Positions 36,301 to 44,079 of a stretch of DNA of 64,000 nucleotides are shown here, in pieces. Source of the stretch: Nodosilinea sp. FACHB-131 (GTDB taxonomy: Bacteria > Cyanobacteriota > Cyanobacteriia > Phormidesmidales > Phormidesmidaceae); contig NZ_JACJOF010000035.1 of NCBI RefSeq assembly GCF_014695395.1, positions 1 through 64,000 of the forward strand. The letters run 5' to 3'. The position numbers were made by a program, and so were the translations under genes. Within the stretch, counting starts at the first letter, position 1. Every line of letters begins with the position of its first letter. The notes beneath the pieces were generated by a model, which worked only from the letters and a program-made list of their open reading frames with translations, had not been told where the DNA came from and searched no databases.

Positions 36301-36714
36301 CTCCAGCCCGGTGAGCCGTTCAAAGGCCGCATTGACTTCGAGGAACCGATAATCGGTCGGTTCCCCGTTCTCATCAAATAGCAGTTCGCAGACGCAGAAG
36401 CCTTCATCCAGTGACTCAAACAACGTGTGGTGTTTTGTCTCTAGTTCGCGCAGCTGAGCTGCCGCCTCGGCAGGTTCGACGGCGATCGAACTGAGATTGC
36501 CAGGCTGCTGTGGCTCAGTTTCTACCTGCATTTTTTCCGACTGCTGGGCCTGAGCGAGTTCCGTCAACAGAATCTGCGCCGCCGTTTTCAGGCTGTCTGG
36601 CCAAGTTTCGAGCGCACCCAGTGGCGTTTGGGACCAGTCGTGCGATCGCGCTAGCCGCACCAACTCCCCGTCTCCAGCGAACAATTGTTCAGGGGTTGGT
36701 TGTGGTTGTGTCAT
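33355..36714 (-). CDS. Multi-PAS hybrid sensor histidine kinase with C-terminal receiver
   Basis: A 1,119-residue soluble hybrid kinase. Order: an N-terminal segment SHDWSQTPLGALETWPDSL common in this kinase group; about five PAS/PAC units between 95 and 720 (two with the SLDEGFC/SIDEGFC start, others with FHWVSPAFERILGW, EFFNKQWSNYTG, QYVNQQWATYTG); a HisKA phosphoacceptor His in VLSHELRSPLNPILGW near 760; HATPase N-box NLLTNAVKFT and G-boxes DTGKGID and GGLGLGL; and a receiver with phospho-Asp in VIVSDIGMEEMDGY near 1055. No membrane segment, so cytosolic sensing is expected. Its ATG overlaps the stop of the upstream XRE gene (ATGA), implying coupled translation. Signal unknown. Confidence 0.95.
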   Translation of the reverse strand: MTQPQPTPEQLFAGDGELVRLARSHDWSQTPLGALETWPDSLKTAAQILLTELAQAQQSEKMQVETEPQQPGNLSSIAVEPAEAAAQLRELETKHHTLFESLDEGFCVCELLFDENGEPTDYRFLEVNAAFERLTGLEQVVGKTARELVPNQDAPWFELFGSVVRARKSVRFEAQESELNRWLNVNAFCIGEPQRHQFAALFTNISETKRIEAERQKVEQERERFLAAGSDLQVIMSSHGYFHWVSPAFERILGWTPAEMTSHPWTDFLHPDDIAASIAESVSVLAGAETFAFENRYRHKDGSYRWLLWRAQSHPDEQVLYATAVDITARKQAEVALRQSEEQYRLVFESIDEGFCTIEVLFDADGKPVDHFILQANPAFERQSGIVNPEGKRASELAPGLEQFWNDLYAQVVHTGKSIRTEVRSDALDRWFDVVASRIGDVATRQVAIVFTDISDRKRIEATLRESEQRFRLMADAAPQIVWITDAQGQMEFFNKQWSNYTGVPYEPTTAAEAVASFVHPDDGKRTMESFDAARRSGGSFSVEHRLRSAAGDYRWFLGRAEPYRDPQTGKIIHWFGASVDIHDRKQAEAAIAQREAQFRQLADAMPQQVWITDAGGNTQYVNQQWATYTGLTLEQTQDIHYATQVIHPDDFEMTSELWRTALTTGTLYQAEFRLKHLSAQTYRWFLSRAIAIRDEQGQIVQWFGTSTDIEALRRAQAQREQLLQQEQIAREAAENANRIKDEFLAVLSHELRSPLNPILGWTQLLLSGKLNPARQMDALATIERNAKLQSQLIEDLLDISRIMQGKLSLTVTSVNLASIIHAAVETVSLAADAKTIQITLDLDPDVAAVSGDAARLQQMVWNLLTNAVKFTDDGGQVMVQLRQVVAEGSLGHGVAQIRVVDTGKGIDPKFLPYVFEYFRQEDGSTTRKFGGLGLGLAIVRQIVDLHGGTVKAESGGEYQGATFIVQLPALQRATSILSEQNQPQSGAEARLDNVQILLVEDDADTREFQSFLLEQHGATVTAVASGIEALQALEQFIPNVIVSDIGMEEMDGYRLMQQIRSRPPAQGGAVPAIALTAYAAEIDQEKALQAGFQTHLTKPLEPERFVREIVTLLKPSRV

Positions 36715-37055
36715 GCCTGCTCTCTGTGATGCCGTCCTTCAAAGCAGCCGTTACTAGGCTCACTGACGGTCATGTACTTGGCCAAAAGCGCCTGGCAATC
36801 TGCTTGTAAGCGTGGGTCTGAAACCTGTGCCAGTTCGACCAAGACGCTGTTGACTTGCTTCAGCGCTAGGGGCGAGGGCTGCATACGTCCGTTTTCCCAG
36901 CGATTGAGGGTGCTGAAGCTAACCTCCAAAACTCCCGCAGACTGTTTTTGGGTGTGGGCCATGAGTTGACGCAAATTCCGAATCAAGTGACCCACCTCCG
37001 GCTGACGTTGGGTTAAGCCAGGAAGGGAAAAAGCAGAGACCAGCTTTAATGCCAT
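36711..37055 (-). CDS. XRE-family helix-turn-helix regulator
   Basis: A small DNA-binding protein (114 residues from the ATG at 37055; other starts at 37064, 37070 and a GTG at 37085 cannot be excluded). The HTH spans about residues 20-66: HLIRNLRQLMAHTQKQSA, then VSFSTLNRWENGRMQPSPLALKQV, the classical Xre/Cro recognition helix. The C-terminal part continues with a helical LVELAQVSDPRLQADCQALLAKY. It ends in an ATGA overlap with the hybrid kinase gene, so the two are made together. It has no receiver domain; if it acts in the kinase pathway it must do so by another contact. Divergent from the second kinase across about 180 bases. Confidence 0.85.
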   Translation of the reverse strand: MALKLVSAFSLPGLTQRQPEVGHLIRNLRQLMAHTQKQSAGVLEVSFSTLNRWENGRMQPSPLALKQVNSVLVELAQVSDPRLQADCQALLAKYMTVSEPSNGCFEGRHHREQA

Positions 37056-37236
37056 AACGCGCATACCCATAACGCTCGCCCACACTCTATAGCGCCTGCT
37101 ATGACAACAGAATTGCCCAAAAGGTAGAAAACCCTGCTCTAGATCAATCCAGTGACCCTCCTTAATTACTTCTAGAGAGGCATTAGGCTGACATCTTTTT
37201 GACAGTCCCTAGCGGTATCATGGCTCTATTTTCAAG

Positions 37237-38418
37237 ATGCTCGCAACAGACAGATCGATGCGACTAGCAGACTTCATTCTCGGGAACGTCGAGCTGATCC
37301 TCTCGGAATGGGAAACGTTTGCGCGCAGCCTCTCGCCTGGGGGGAAGATGACCAAGCTTGCCTTGCGCGATGACGCTGAGGCAATGCTGCGGGCCACTGC
37401 GCACGACATGCAGAGCGGTCAGAGCCTCGCGCAGCAGGCAAGTAAGTCTAAAGGCCACGGCGGCGCTGTTGGTGAAGAGAGCGATCGGCTCGATAACGCC
37501 TCGGTACGGCACGGGCTGGGCCGCGTAGGCTGGGGATTTGACATCCTAGAGGTTGTCTCCGAATACCGTGCCCTGCGCGCCAGCGTGCTCCGCCTGTGGA
37601 CCGAGAGCCACCCGCAGTTCGACATCAACGATGTCAATGACATTACCCGCTTCAACGAGTCAATCGACCAATCGCTCGTCGCCGCCGTCGGCAGCTACAC
37701 CAATCGCGTCGATCAGTCACGGCGCATGTTTCTAGCCATCCTTGGCCACGACCTGCGCAGCCCGCTGAGCTCCATCAGCATGGCCGCACAACTGATCTCG
37801 CGCACCGCAGATAAGCACCCAGACTCTCCTAGAGCGCTGTCGGTGATCGAGACCAACACAGAGGCCGTCACGCGATTGATCCGTGACCTGATCGACTTCG
37901 CCTCGACGGGGCTGGGCAGCGCGATGCCGCTGACGCGCGGTTCGGTCGATTTAGAACTACTCTGTCGCAACGTCTTTGAGGAATTCTGTGTTGCCCATCC
38001 GCAACGCACGCTGCGCTTTTTCTCAAATGGCGATCTCACGGGCGACTATGATGTGGCCCGCCTCCGCCAGGTCGTCTCTAATTTGATGGGCAACGCCATT
38101 CAGCACGGGTCCGAGGAGAAGCCAATCGTGCTATCGGTCACTTCGGACGGATCAACCGTAATTTTGAGCGTGCATAACGAGGGCCCGCCGATCCCGCCAG
38201 AGAACCTAGCGACGATCTTCGATCCGCTCATGCGCCACACTGAGCCAGACTCGACAGCGCAACGGGTTCCGGGCAGCATTGGCTTGGGGTTGTACATCGT
38301 GCGCGAGATTGTTGTCGCCCACGGAGGCACGGTAGAGGTCGTCTCGACGGCGGCGGCGGGCACAACGTTCACCGTCCGCCTGCCACAGTCATGCCCGGCT
38401 GAAGGCGATCGTCAGTAA
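37237..38418 (+). CDS. Sensor histidine kinase with RsbRD-type N-terminal domain
   Basis: A 393-residue soluble kinase. Residues about 8-150 match the RsbRD helical sensor pattern (RLADFILGNVELILSEWETFARSL, then VVSEYRALRASVLRLW). The HisKA box is FLAILGHDLRSPLSSISMAAQLI near 165-187, followed by the ATPase N-box NLMGNAIQHGS near 280 and G-box GSIGLGLYIVREIVVAHGG near 345. No transmembrane segment. Its codon use is more GC-rich at third positions than neighbours and its style resembles proteobacterial kinases, suggesting acquisition. It is divergent from the XRE-kinase pair, and its own receiver partner is not adjacent; the receiver of the hybrid kinase next door is a possibility. Confidence 0.92.
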   Translation: MLATDRSMRLADFILGNVELILSEWETFARSLSPGGKMTKLALRDDAEAMLRATAHDMQSGQSLAQQASKSKGHGGAVGEESDRLDNASVRHGLGRVGWGFDILEVVSEYRALRASVLRLWTESHPQFDINDVNDITRFNESIDQSLVAAVGSYTNRVDQSRRMFLAILGHDLRSPLSSISMAAQLISRTADKHPDSPRALSVIETNTEAVTRLIRDLIDFASTGLGSAMPLTRGSVDLELLCRNVFEEFCVAHPQRTLRFFSNGDLTGDYDVARLRQVVSNLMGNAIQHGSEEKPIVLSVTSDGSTVILSVHNEGPPIPPENLATIFDPLMRHTEPDSTAQRVPGSIGLGLYIVREIVVAHGGTVEVVSTAAAGTTFTVRLPQSCPAEGDRQ

Positions 38419-38548
38419 ACCCAGGGTGCTGCTGCATCAAATGGGCCTGCTTGTGCAGCTAGCCTATCTGCGGTTGCCGCAACCAGTCAACGCGAGAATG
38501 CAGTTTCCTTCGGCCGGATTAGGGTCATGTCCTCAAGCTCGATCGCTG

Positions 38549-39985
38549 CTATCTTGATTCCACTTCCCTGATTAAATCAAGCACCTGTTGCGCTTCTTGA
38601 GGGCGATTATGCTGACTTAGCAGCTCAGCATAACGGTGGTAAGGCTCTTTGAGCGACTCAAAATTAGAAGGTATGTATATATTCTGAGCTATCTGTTCAG
38701 CACGAATTGCCGCAAACACGTCAACAGATTGCCCGAAATAGTCACTTGCCAAGTCAGTTTGATTTTGAGCAATCAGCACCTTCGCGATCGATATCAGCGA
38801 CCACATTTCCCCCTCGCGCATAAGCAACCGTATTTCCCACTGGCGCGTAAGCGGCCGTATTTCCTGCTCGCGCTGGTAAAGTAGTAAGGCTTGCTGGTAG
38901 GACTCAATGGCTTGCTGAGGCTGATTGATGGAAGCATAGACATTGCCAAGACTAGACAATGCAGCCGTTTCTAGACTAGGAGCACCGATTGCTTGTCCAA
39001 TTGACAGTGCTTGTTGGTAAGACTCAATGGCTTGCTGAGGCTGACCCATAGAATCGTAAACAAGGCCAAGATTAAGCAGTGTCTCCGTTTCTCCGCTGCG
39101 ATCTTCATTCTGACGAAAGCGTTCTAGAGCAGCTTGAAACGATTGCAAGGCTGCCTGATATTGATTGGCATTGAGCTGATCAAAACCCTGACCTAGGAGG
39201 CGATCAGCTTCTTCATCGCGGACAAATTCGATCTCCTTGATCAAATCAAGCACCTGTTGCGCTTCTTGAGGGCGATTTTGCTGATTTAGCAGCTCGACGT
39301 AACGGTGGTAAGGCTCTTTAAGCAACTCAAAATCAGAGGGTATGTATACAGCCTGATCTATCTGTTCAGCGCGAATTGCCGCAAACACTTCAACAGACTG
39401 CCCGAAATAGTCAATTGCCAAGTCAGTTTGATTCTGAGCAATCAGCGCCTCGGCAATCAATGCAAGCGACATCATTTCTCTATAGCGATCGCCCGTTTCT
39501 CGGTAGAGTGGTAGGGCTTGCTGATAGGACTCAACGGCTTGCTGAGGCTGATTAATGGAAGCATAAACAACGCCAAGATTGTACAGTGCAGCCGCTTCTA
39601 GCTCAGGAACACCAAATGCTTGCCCGATTGACAGTGCCTGCTCGTAAGACTCAATGGCTTGCTGAGACTGACCCATAGAATCGTAAACAATGCCAAGCAT
39701 GTTCAGGACAGACGCCTCGTAGTAGCGATCGCCATTCTGACGAAAACGTTCTAAAGCTGCTTGAAACGATTGCAAGGCTGCCTGATATTGATCAGCATCG
39801 AACTGATCCATGCCTTGATCTAGGAGGCGATTAGCTTCTTGATTGCGCTGGATGTTGGTCGGGTCAATTTCGCTCGGGGTTTCTTGCGCTTGTGTAAGCG
39901 GCACAGCAACAGGCGTTAGAAGCGCTAGCGGAAGGGCGATCGACAACAGCAACGGTTTTGTGAAGCGCAGGGAGGGTAGAAGCAT
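38549..39985 (-). CDS. Exported TPR protein made of two duplicated halves
   Basis: A 478-residue tetratricopeptide protein with a signal peptide (basic start, hydrophobic PLLLSIALPLALLTPVAVPL, then TQAQ-E). The mature part is two copies of one block of roughly 205-220 residues (about 50-255 and 256-478), each with the order ADRLLDQG-DQ, TPRs beginning YQAALQSFQAALERFRQN and QQAIESYQQALSIGQA, then YFGQSVEVFAAIRAEQI and RPQEAQQVLDLIKEIE. The DNA of the two halves is also close. The second copy carries a short extra repeat (REQEIRPLTRQWEIRLLMREGEMW). In related cyanobacterial proteins such TPR blocks precede a CHAT protease domain, absent here. Probably periplasmic scaffold; function unknown. 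Confidence 0.88.
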   Translation of the reverse strand: MLLPSLRFTKPLLLSIALPLALLTPVAVPLTQAQETPSEIDPTNIQRNQEANRLLDQGMDQFDADQYQAALQSFQAALERFRQNGDRYYEASVLNMLGIVYDSMGQSQQAIESYEQALSIGQAFGVPELEAAALYNLGVVYASINQPQQAVESYQQALPLYRETGDRYREMMSLALIAEALIAQNQTDLAIDYFGQSVEVFAAIRAEQIDQAVYIPSDFELLKEPYHRYVELLNQQNRPQEAQQVLDLIKEIEFVRDEEADRLLGQGFDQLNANQYQAALQSFQAALERFRQNEDRSGETETLLNLGLVYDSMGQPQQAIESYQQALSIGQAIGAPSLETAALSSLGNVYASINQPQQAIESYQQALLLYQREQEIRPLTRQWEIRLLMREGEMWSLISIAKVLIAQNQTDLASDYFGQSVDVFAAIRAEQIAQNIYIPSNFESLKEPYHRYAELLSQHNRPQEAQQVLDLIREVESR

Positions 39986-40965
39986 TTGCCTTCCAAGGGT
40001 GGGAGGGAGAAGATTATCGCTGACGCTTCAACCGTACTGTGGAGTTACTAAGGCAAACAAGGCTAGCAAAGGTACTTTAAGTAAACAAAATAATTGATCG
40101 GGCACTGGTTCGTTAAAAGGAGATATATCAAATCTCTTTCAGGCGCTAAGGCTGAGGTGAAATTTCTTTACGTCAAACAGCTCATCCCCGCGATCGCACT
40201 CTACCGCCCGAGCACCATGGCCTATAGTGGAGCTCGTTTGCACAAGCTTGAGACTCCCACTGGCACCGCTGGCCCGTGGGGGGTTCTGTTTTAACTGTAG
40301 TGACGGCGATCGCTCTTTTCTGCTTAAGGCGCTCACCCCCTGAAAGTGCAGCTATGGAGGGGACGGGTGAATCTTGGCAGGCACTACCCCACCGTTATCC
40401 CTTAGTTTTTTCTACATTCACGCGCTCGTATTGGAATGACATGACTAAGCCATCTAGTTCTCTCATTAACGCTTCAGCAGTACCCGTGTCCCCGTCATTT
40501 GAGGCTTGGTTGTAGGCCTCTAGCAAAATGCGAATTTCGTTGGTTATCATTTGCCACCCTTCTTAGTGCTGTGTCAGGTTGATGTCGCCGTCTACGAGAT
40601 AACACTCGTCGTTGTTGAGGAGCTACGACCGAACGATAGGTTTTCCAGGCAGTCCTACTCTTGGTGCTGACTGCGCTGACGATCGCCTGTATCAAAGAAG
40701 AGGCTGGTGATGGGTTTATTTTGGTTTTTAGAATATCGGGGGGCAGCGATCGCGCTACACCAAACTCAATTGCTGCACCGCTTTGCTAGCTTGATCCGGT
40801 TTAGCCCCTGGTTGGCCTACTCTACGGCTCGGTCAATGCGGTTCATAGAAAACTGAACTAACCTTGATCTAATTTTTTGCGCAGTTATGGAATTTTGGGC
40901 ATAAAAATTTGCCCCGACTGCTGGGGAGTCGCAGCTAGGGTGAGGCTGAAAGCCTTGAAACTCAA
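39986..40965. other. Gap between the TPR gene and tRNA-Ser
   Basis: About 980 bases holding at most small genes. The best is a 51-codon minus-strand frame (40395-40550). A 48-codon plus-strand frame at 40710-40856 with AAGAGG before its ATG is weaker. No strong hairpin or repeat is seen; one HIP1 octamer lies at 40306. Confidence 0.45.
40395..40550 (-). CDS. Small hypothetical protein, 51 residues
   Basis: An ATG at 40550 opens a 51-codon frame: MITNEIRILLEAYNQASNDG, then DTGTAEALMRELDGLVMSFQ, then YERVNVEKTKG and TAA. The purine-rich AAGAAGGG lies about 6 bases before the start. The composition is balanced, acidic and helix-forming, unlike a chance frame. No family is recognised. No partner gene is adjacent. 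Confidence 0.45.
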   Translation of the reverse strand: MITNEIRILLEAYNQASNDGDTGTAEALMRELDGLVMSFQYERVNVEKTKG

Positions 40966-41050
40966 CGGAGAGGGAGGGATTCGAACCCTCGTTGGGTTTC
41001 CCCAAAGCAGTTTTCGAGACTGCCGCATTCAACCACTCTGCCACCTCTCC
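40966..41050 (-). tRNA. tRNA-Ser (anticodon CGA)
   Basis: Read on the minus strand the 85-base gene starts GGAGAGGTGGCAGAGTGG and folds as a class II tRNA: acceptor arms GGAGAGG/CCTCTCC with discriminator G, anticodon stem GCAGT/ACTGC around loop CTCGAAA (anticodon CGA, reading UCG), a long variable arm (TTGGGGAAACCCAA), and a T arm GAGGG-TTCGAAT-CCCTC. CCA is not encoded. The length and long variable arm identify serine. Confidence 0.97.
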
Positions 41051-41232
41051 AAAGGGGCGTTGCTATTCTACCGCTGAATTGGGTCCGTAGGTGATCCCAA
41101 AGCTGAAAACCCGCCAAAAACAGTTGGCGAAGCGGGCTTTTGGGATGAGCTATCTAGATCTGTGCCCTTTGCAGGGGTACCGCAATCCGGGAAGATGAAG
41201 TAGCTCTGTTACGCCCCTGCCCGCTAACTGCC

Positions 41233-42537
41233 ATGGTGTCCGGTCTTACCGACGATTCGCTAGCTGAAAAACTCATAGACCTGGCCCTCGAACGGGGAGC
41301 CGAAGCGGCGGAAGTGCTGCAATCGCGATCGCGATCGCGCCCTGTCTTTTTTGAAGCCAACCGGCTCAAACAGCTTGAAACCTCCGCTGCCTTGGGCACA
41401 GCCCTGCGCCTCTGGATTAACGGTCGACCTGGGCTGGCGGTGGCCTACGGCAATGTTGACCCCGAGGCCATCATCGACAAGGCCCTGGCAATCAGCGCCC
41501 TCAATGACCCCGAAACCATTGACCTGGTCGCAGGTAACAGCCGCCACTACCCCGACATGGGCCAGGAGGTGCCGGTGGAGCAGCTGATCGAATGGGGACA
41601 GGCCATGATCGATCGCATTCGCAGCGCCTACCCTGAGGTGATCTGCGGCGTAGATGTGGAGTGCGATGTGGAAACCACTCGGATTCTCAACACCAAAGGG
41701 CTCGACTGCCACTACAGCGACGCCACCCTGAGCAGCTACCTGTCGGCCGACTGGGTGAGGGGCGATGATTTTTTGAGCGTCAGCGATGGCCAAACCCAGC
41801 GCGATCGCCTGGAGGTCGATGCTTTGATCAATCAGGTATTGCAGCGGCTAGCCTGGGCTGAGGAATCTGCCGAGGTCAACACCGGACGCATGCCGGTGAT
41901 TTTTACTGCCAAAGCCGCCGATATGATTTGGGGCACGCTCCAGTCGGCCCTCAGCGGCAAGCGGGTGGTGGAGCGATCGTCCCCTTGGAGCAGCGCCCTG
42001 GGCGAACAGATGACCTCGCCCCGCGTAACGCTGCTGCAAGACCCGGAGGCGGGGCCGTTTAGCTGTCCCTTTGATGATGAGGGCACCCCTACCCAGCGCC
42101 TAGTGTTTATCGATCAGGGCGTAGTGACGTTGTTTTACTGCGATCGCGCCGTCGGCCGTACCCTAGGGGCTGGGTCGACGGGCAACGGTTTCCGGCCTGG
42201 CCTAGGCAGCTACCCTACCCCCAGTCTCTACAACACCCTGGTTGAACCGGGTACGCGCTCCCTAGAGGCGCTAATTGCTAGCATCGACAACGGGGTGCTA
42301 GTGGATCAAATTTTGGGCGGCGACCCGGGCATCGCAGGCGATTTCTCGGTAAATATCGACTTGGGTTACCGCATTCACCGGGGCAAGCTGGTGGGTCGCG
42401 TCAAAGACACCATGGTGGCAGGCAATATCTACACCGCCCTCAAAGATAACGTGGAGCTGGGCAGCGACGGCGACTGGAACGGCTCCTGCTACACGCCTTC
42501 GGTGCTGCTGGATGGGCTGTCCGTCACCAGCGGTTAA
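41233..42537 (+). CDS. pmbA: TldD/PmbA-family metallopeptidase subunit
   Basis: A 434-residue PmbA/TldE-type protein. In Enterobacteria TldD and TldE form a heterodimeric zinc protease that trims leaderless or modified peptides and acts on CcdA; only TldD carries the zinc HExxxH, and this protein lacks it, fitting the PmbA/TldE role. Recognisable are the N-terminal LALERGAEAAEVLQSRS region, ETTRILNTKGLDCHYSDA near 150 and the C-terminal SIDNGVLVDQILGGDPG-FSVNIDLGYRIHRGKLVGRVKDTMVAGN. Residues 33-38 are SRSRSR, encoded by two overlapping HIP1 octamers (41325-41338). The tldD partner is not in the window. It converges with the Uma2 gene at 8 bases. Confidence 0.93.
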   Translation: MVSGLTDDSLAEKLIDLALERGAEAAEVLQSRSRSRPVFFEANRLKQLETSAALGTALRLWINGRPGLAVAYGNVDPEAIIDKALAISALNDPETIDLVAGNSRHYPDMGQEVPVEQLIEWGQAMIDRIRSAYPEVICGVDVECDVETTRILNTKGLDCHYSDATLSSYLSADWVRGDDFLSVSDGQTQRDRLEVDALINQVLQRLAWAEESAEVNTGRMPVIFTAKAADMIWGTLQSALSGKRVVERSSPWSSALGEQMTSPRVTLLQDPEAGPFSCPFDDEGTPTQRLVFIDQGVVTLFYCDRAVGRTLGAGSTGNGFRPGLGSYPTPSLYNTLVEPGTRSLEALIASIDNGVLVDQILGGDPGIAGDFSVNIDLGYRIHRGKLVGRVKDTMVAGNIYTALKDNVELGSDGDWNGSCYTPSVLLDGLSVTSG

Positions 42538-42545
42538 CAACTCAA

Positions 42546-43226
42546 CTAAGGTTCATCAGGGTCAATGCCCAGATTGCGTAGCTTGTCAGCCAGCCGATTG
42601 GCCCGCTGTTGCTCAGCCTGGGCTGTTTCTTCAGGGCTGAGAATTAATGTGCTATCAGCGGCGAAAAACCGGAGGCGGTTTTCGTGAATGCCGAGGAAAA
42701 GGCTTAGCTCTTCACTCCACAGCCGACCATGAGCATCTGGGGCGATCGCAGCATAATGGCCGCGCAGCAGGGCAAAGCCCTGAAATTCAAGGCTTTCTGG
42801 GTCAAACCAAAAATATTCTGGGGTGCGAAAAACATCCTGATAAAGCTGCTTTTTCAACCCTCGGTCAACGGCGGCGGTAGATTCTGACAGCAGTTCGACA
42901 ATGACATTGGGGTATTTGCCATCTTCATCCCACACGACCCAGCTGCGGCGGGGTTTTGGGTCGCTATTTAGAACCACAAAAAAGTCAGGCCCTTTGAAAT
43001 CGCGTGATTTACGTTGATTGGGGCTGTAGTAAATGGTGACGTTGCCAGAGACGTAGACATCTTGACGATTCTGCCAGTGCCACCGCAGCAGACGAATTAG
43101 CAGGTCAATTTGGTCGCGGTGCAAGTCAGTTTCCAAGGGGGGCTCGTCGCTGTAGAGATTGCCCGAGGGAAACGTAACCGATTCTTCTGCATAAAGCGCT
43201 GCGGCTGGGTCTTGGGCAGGAGACAT
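42546..43226 (-). CDS. Uma2-family protein (PD-(D/E)XK endonuclease-like)
   Basis: A 226-residue Uma2/DUF820 protein, a family greatly expanded in cyanobacteria. The nuclease-like core is visible: DVYVSGNVTIYY near 58, GPDFFVVLN near 79 (the catalytic-type Asp), WVVWDEDGKYPNVIVELLSES near 95-116 with Glu, then a Lys in GLKKQLYQDVFRTPEYFWFDPESLEFQGF. The tail is coiled-coil-like (ETAQAEQQRANRLADKLRNLGIDPDEP), also typical. Real substrate and role are unknown; these genes multiply in multicellular cyanobacteria. It lies 25 bases downstream of the Nei gene on the same strand. Confidence 0.92.
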   Translation of the reverse strand: MSPAQDPAAALYAEESVTFPSGNLYSDEPPLETDLHRDQIDLLIRLLRWHWQNRQDVYVSGNVTIYYSPNQRKSRDFKGPDFFVVLNSDPKPRRSWVVWDEDGKYPNVIVELLSESTAAVDRGLKKQLYQDVFRTPEYFWFDPESLEFQGFALLRGHYAAIAPDAHGRLWSEELSLFLGIHENRLRFFAADSTLILSPEETAQAEQQRANRLADKLRNLGIDPDEP

Positions 43227-43251
43227 GGCTAAACGCGCTGGAAAGATAATC

Positions 43252-44076
43252 CTAGTTTAACTGTTGGCACTGAGGGCAGACATAGCAACGCCTGCCACCG
43301 ATCATGAGCTTGGCGATGGTGGCACCGCAACGGTGGCAGGGTTTGCCCTGTCGGCCAAAGGCCCAGTGGCGGTAGTCGCGGCGGCGGTAGCCGGTCTGCT
43401 TGAGGTGAGTGGCCAGGGCCAGGTCATTGGTAATGCCGTTGTGCAGGTATGACTGCTGGGGCAGGGCCAGGGCGGCCTCGGCAAAGGCGGCAATTTGAGC
43501 GGGTGTGCAGTCTACGGGCCGCTGGCCGGGATGAATGCCCGCCACGTAGAGAATTTCGGTGCGCAAATAGTTGCCGATGCCGCCGAGGAACCCCTGATCG
43601 AGCAGCAGGGTGGCAAACTGGCGGCGACGAAAGGGGGCACTCAGAGTGCGTTCTGCTACCGCCGCTGAAGTCAGGGTGCTGTCGAGGGTGTCGGGGCCAA
43701 GTTTGGCAATGTAGGGATGGGTTGGCACCGCCTCTGCATGGAGCACCTCAATGTCTGAGGCACTGTAGAGCAGCGCCCACCGACGGGGGGTATGTACCGC
43801 AAAACGCAGCTGACGACGGGAGGCGGGGACGGCATCGGGTTTGCAGATCACCCAGATGCCGTAGAGCTGGTTGTGGCTATAGACCCCCAGCCCGTTGTCA
43901 AAGGTGGTGACCATGGCTTTGCCATAGGGCTTCACCGCCGTCACCGTGCGGCCGCTCAGCTTCTCCTCATAGGGTTTGAGGTGGTCGAAGGCAAAGAACA
44001 CATCGGTGGCGATGTGGCCTGCGATCGCCCGATGGAGCTTATCGGCCGCCCGGCGAATTTCGGGACCTTCGGGCAT
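43252..44076 (-). CDS. nei: Fpg/Nei-family DNA glycosylase (endonuclease VIII type)
   Basis: A 274-residue base-excision repair glycosylase/AP lyase. The N-terminal catalytic PEGPEIRRAADKL (Pro2 nucleophile, Glu3) begins immediately after Met1; a catalytic Lys lies in VKPYGKAMVTTF near 50; the H2TH part contains LLDQGFLGGIGNYLRTEILYVAGIHP near 155-180; and a C-terminal zinc finger CHRCGATIAKLMIGGRRCYVC ends the protein. PEIR rather than PELPEVE-type start and the finger favour Nei over MutM. Removes oxidised pyrimidines. Its start is 3 bases after the stop of the TPR gene, giving a TPR-nei-Uma2 transcription unit. Confidence 0.93.
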   Translation of the reverse strand: MPEGPEIRRAADKLHRAIAGHIATDVFFAFDHLKPYEEKLSGRTVTAVKPYGKAMVTTFDNGLGVYSHNQLYGIWVICKPDAVPASRRQLRFAVHTPRRWALLYSASDIEVLHAEAVPTHPYIAKLGPDTLDSTLTSAAVAERTLSAPFRRRQFATLLLDQGFLGGIGNYLRTEILYVAGIHPGQRPVDCTPAQIAAFAEAALALPQQSYLHNGITNDLALATHLKQTGYRRRDYRHWAFGRQGKPCHRCGATIAKLMIGGRRCYVCPQCQQLN

Positions 44077-44079
44077 GGG

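Noticed and set aside
40710-40856. 48-codon plus-strand frame with AAGAGG before the ATG
   Set aside because: Composition and context do not separate it from chance; ends just before the oppositely oriented tRNA gene.
40817-41044. 75-codon minus-strand frame across tRNA-Ser (MAEWLNAAVSKTALGKPNEG...)
   Set aside because: Classic false frame produced by translating a serine tRNA gene.
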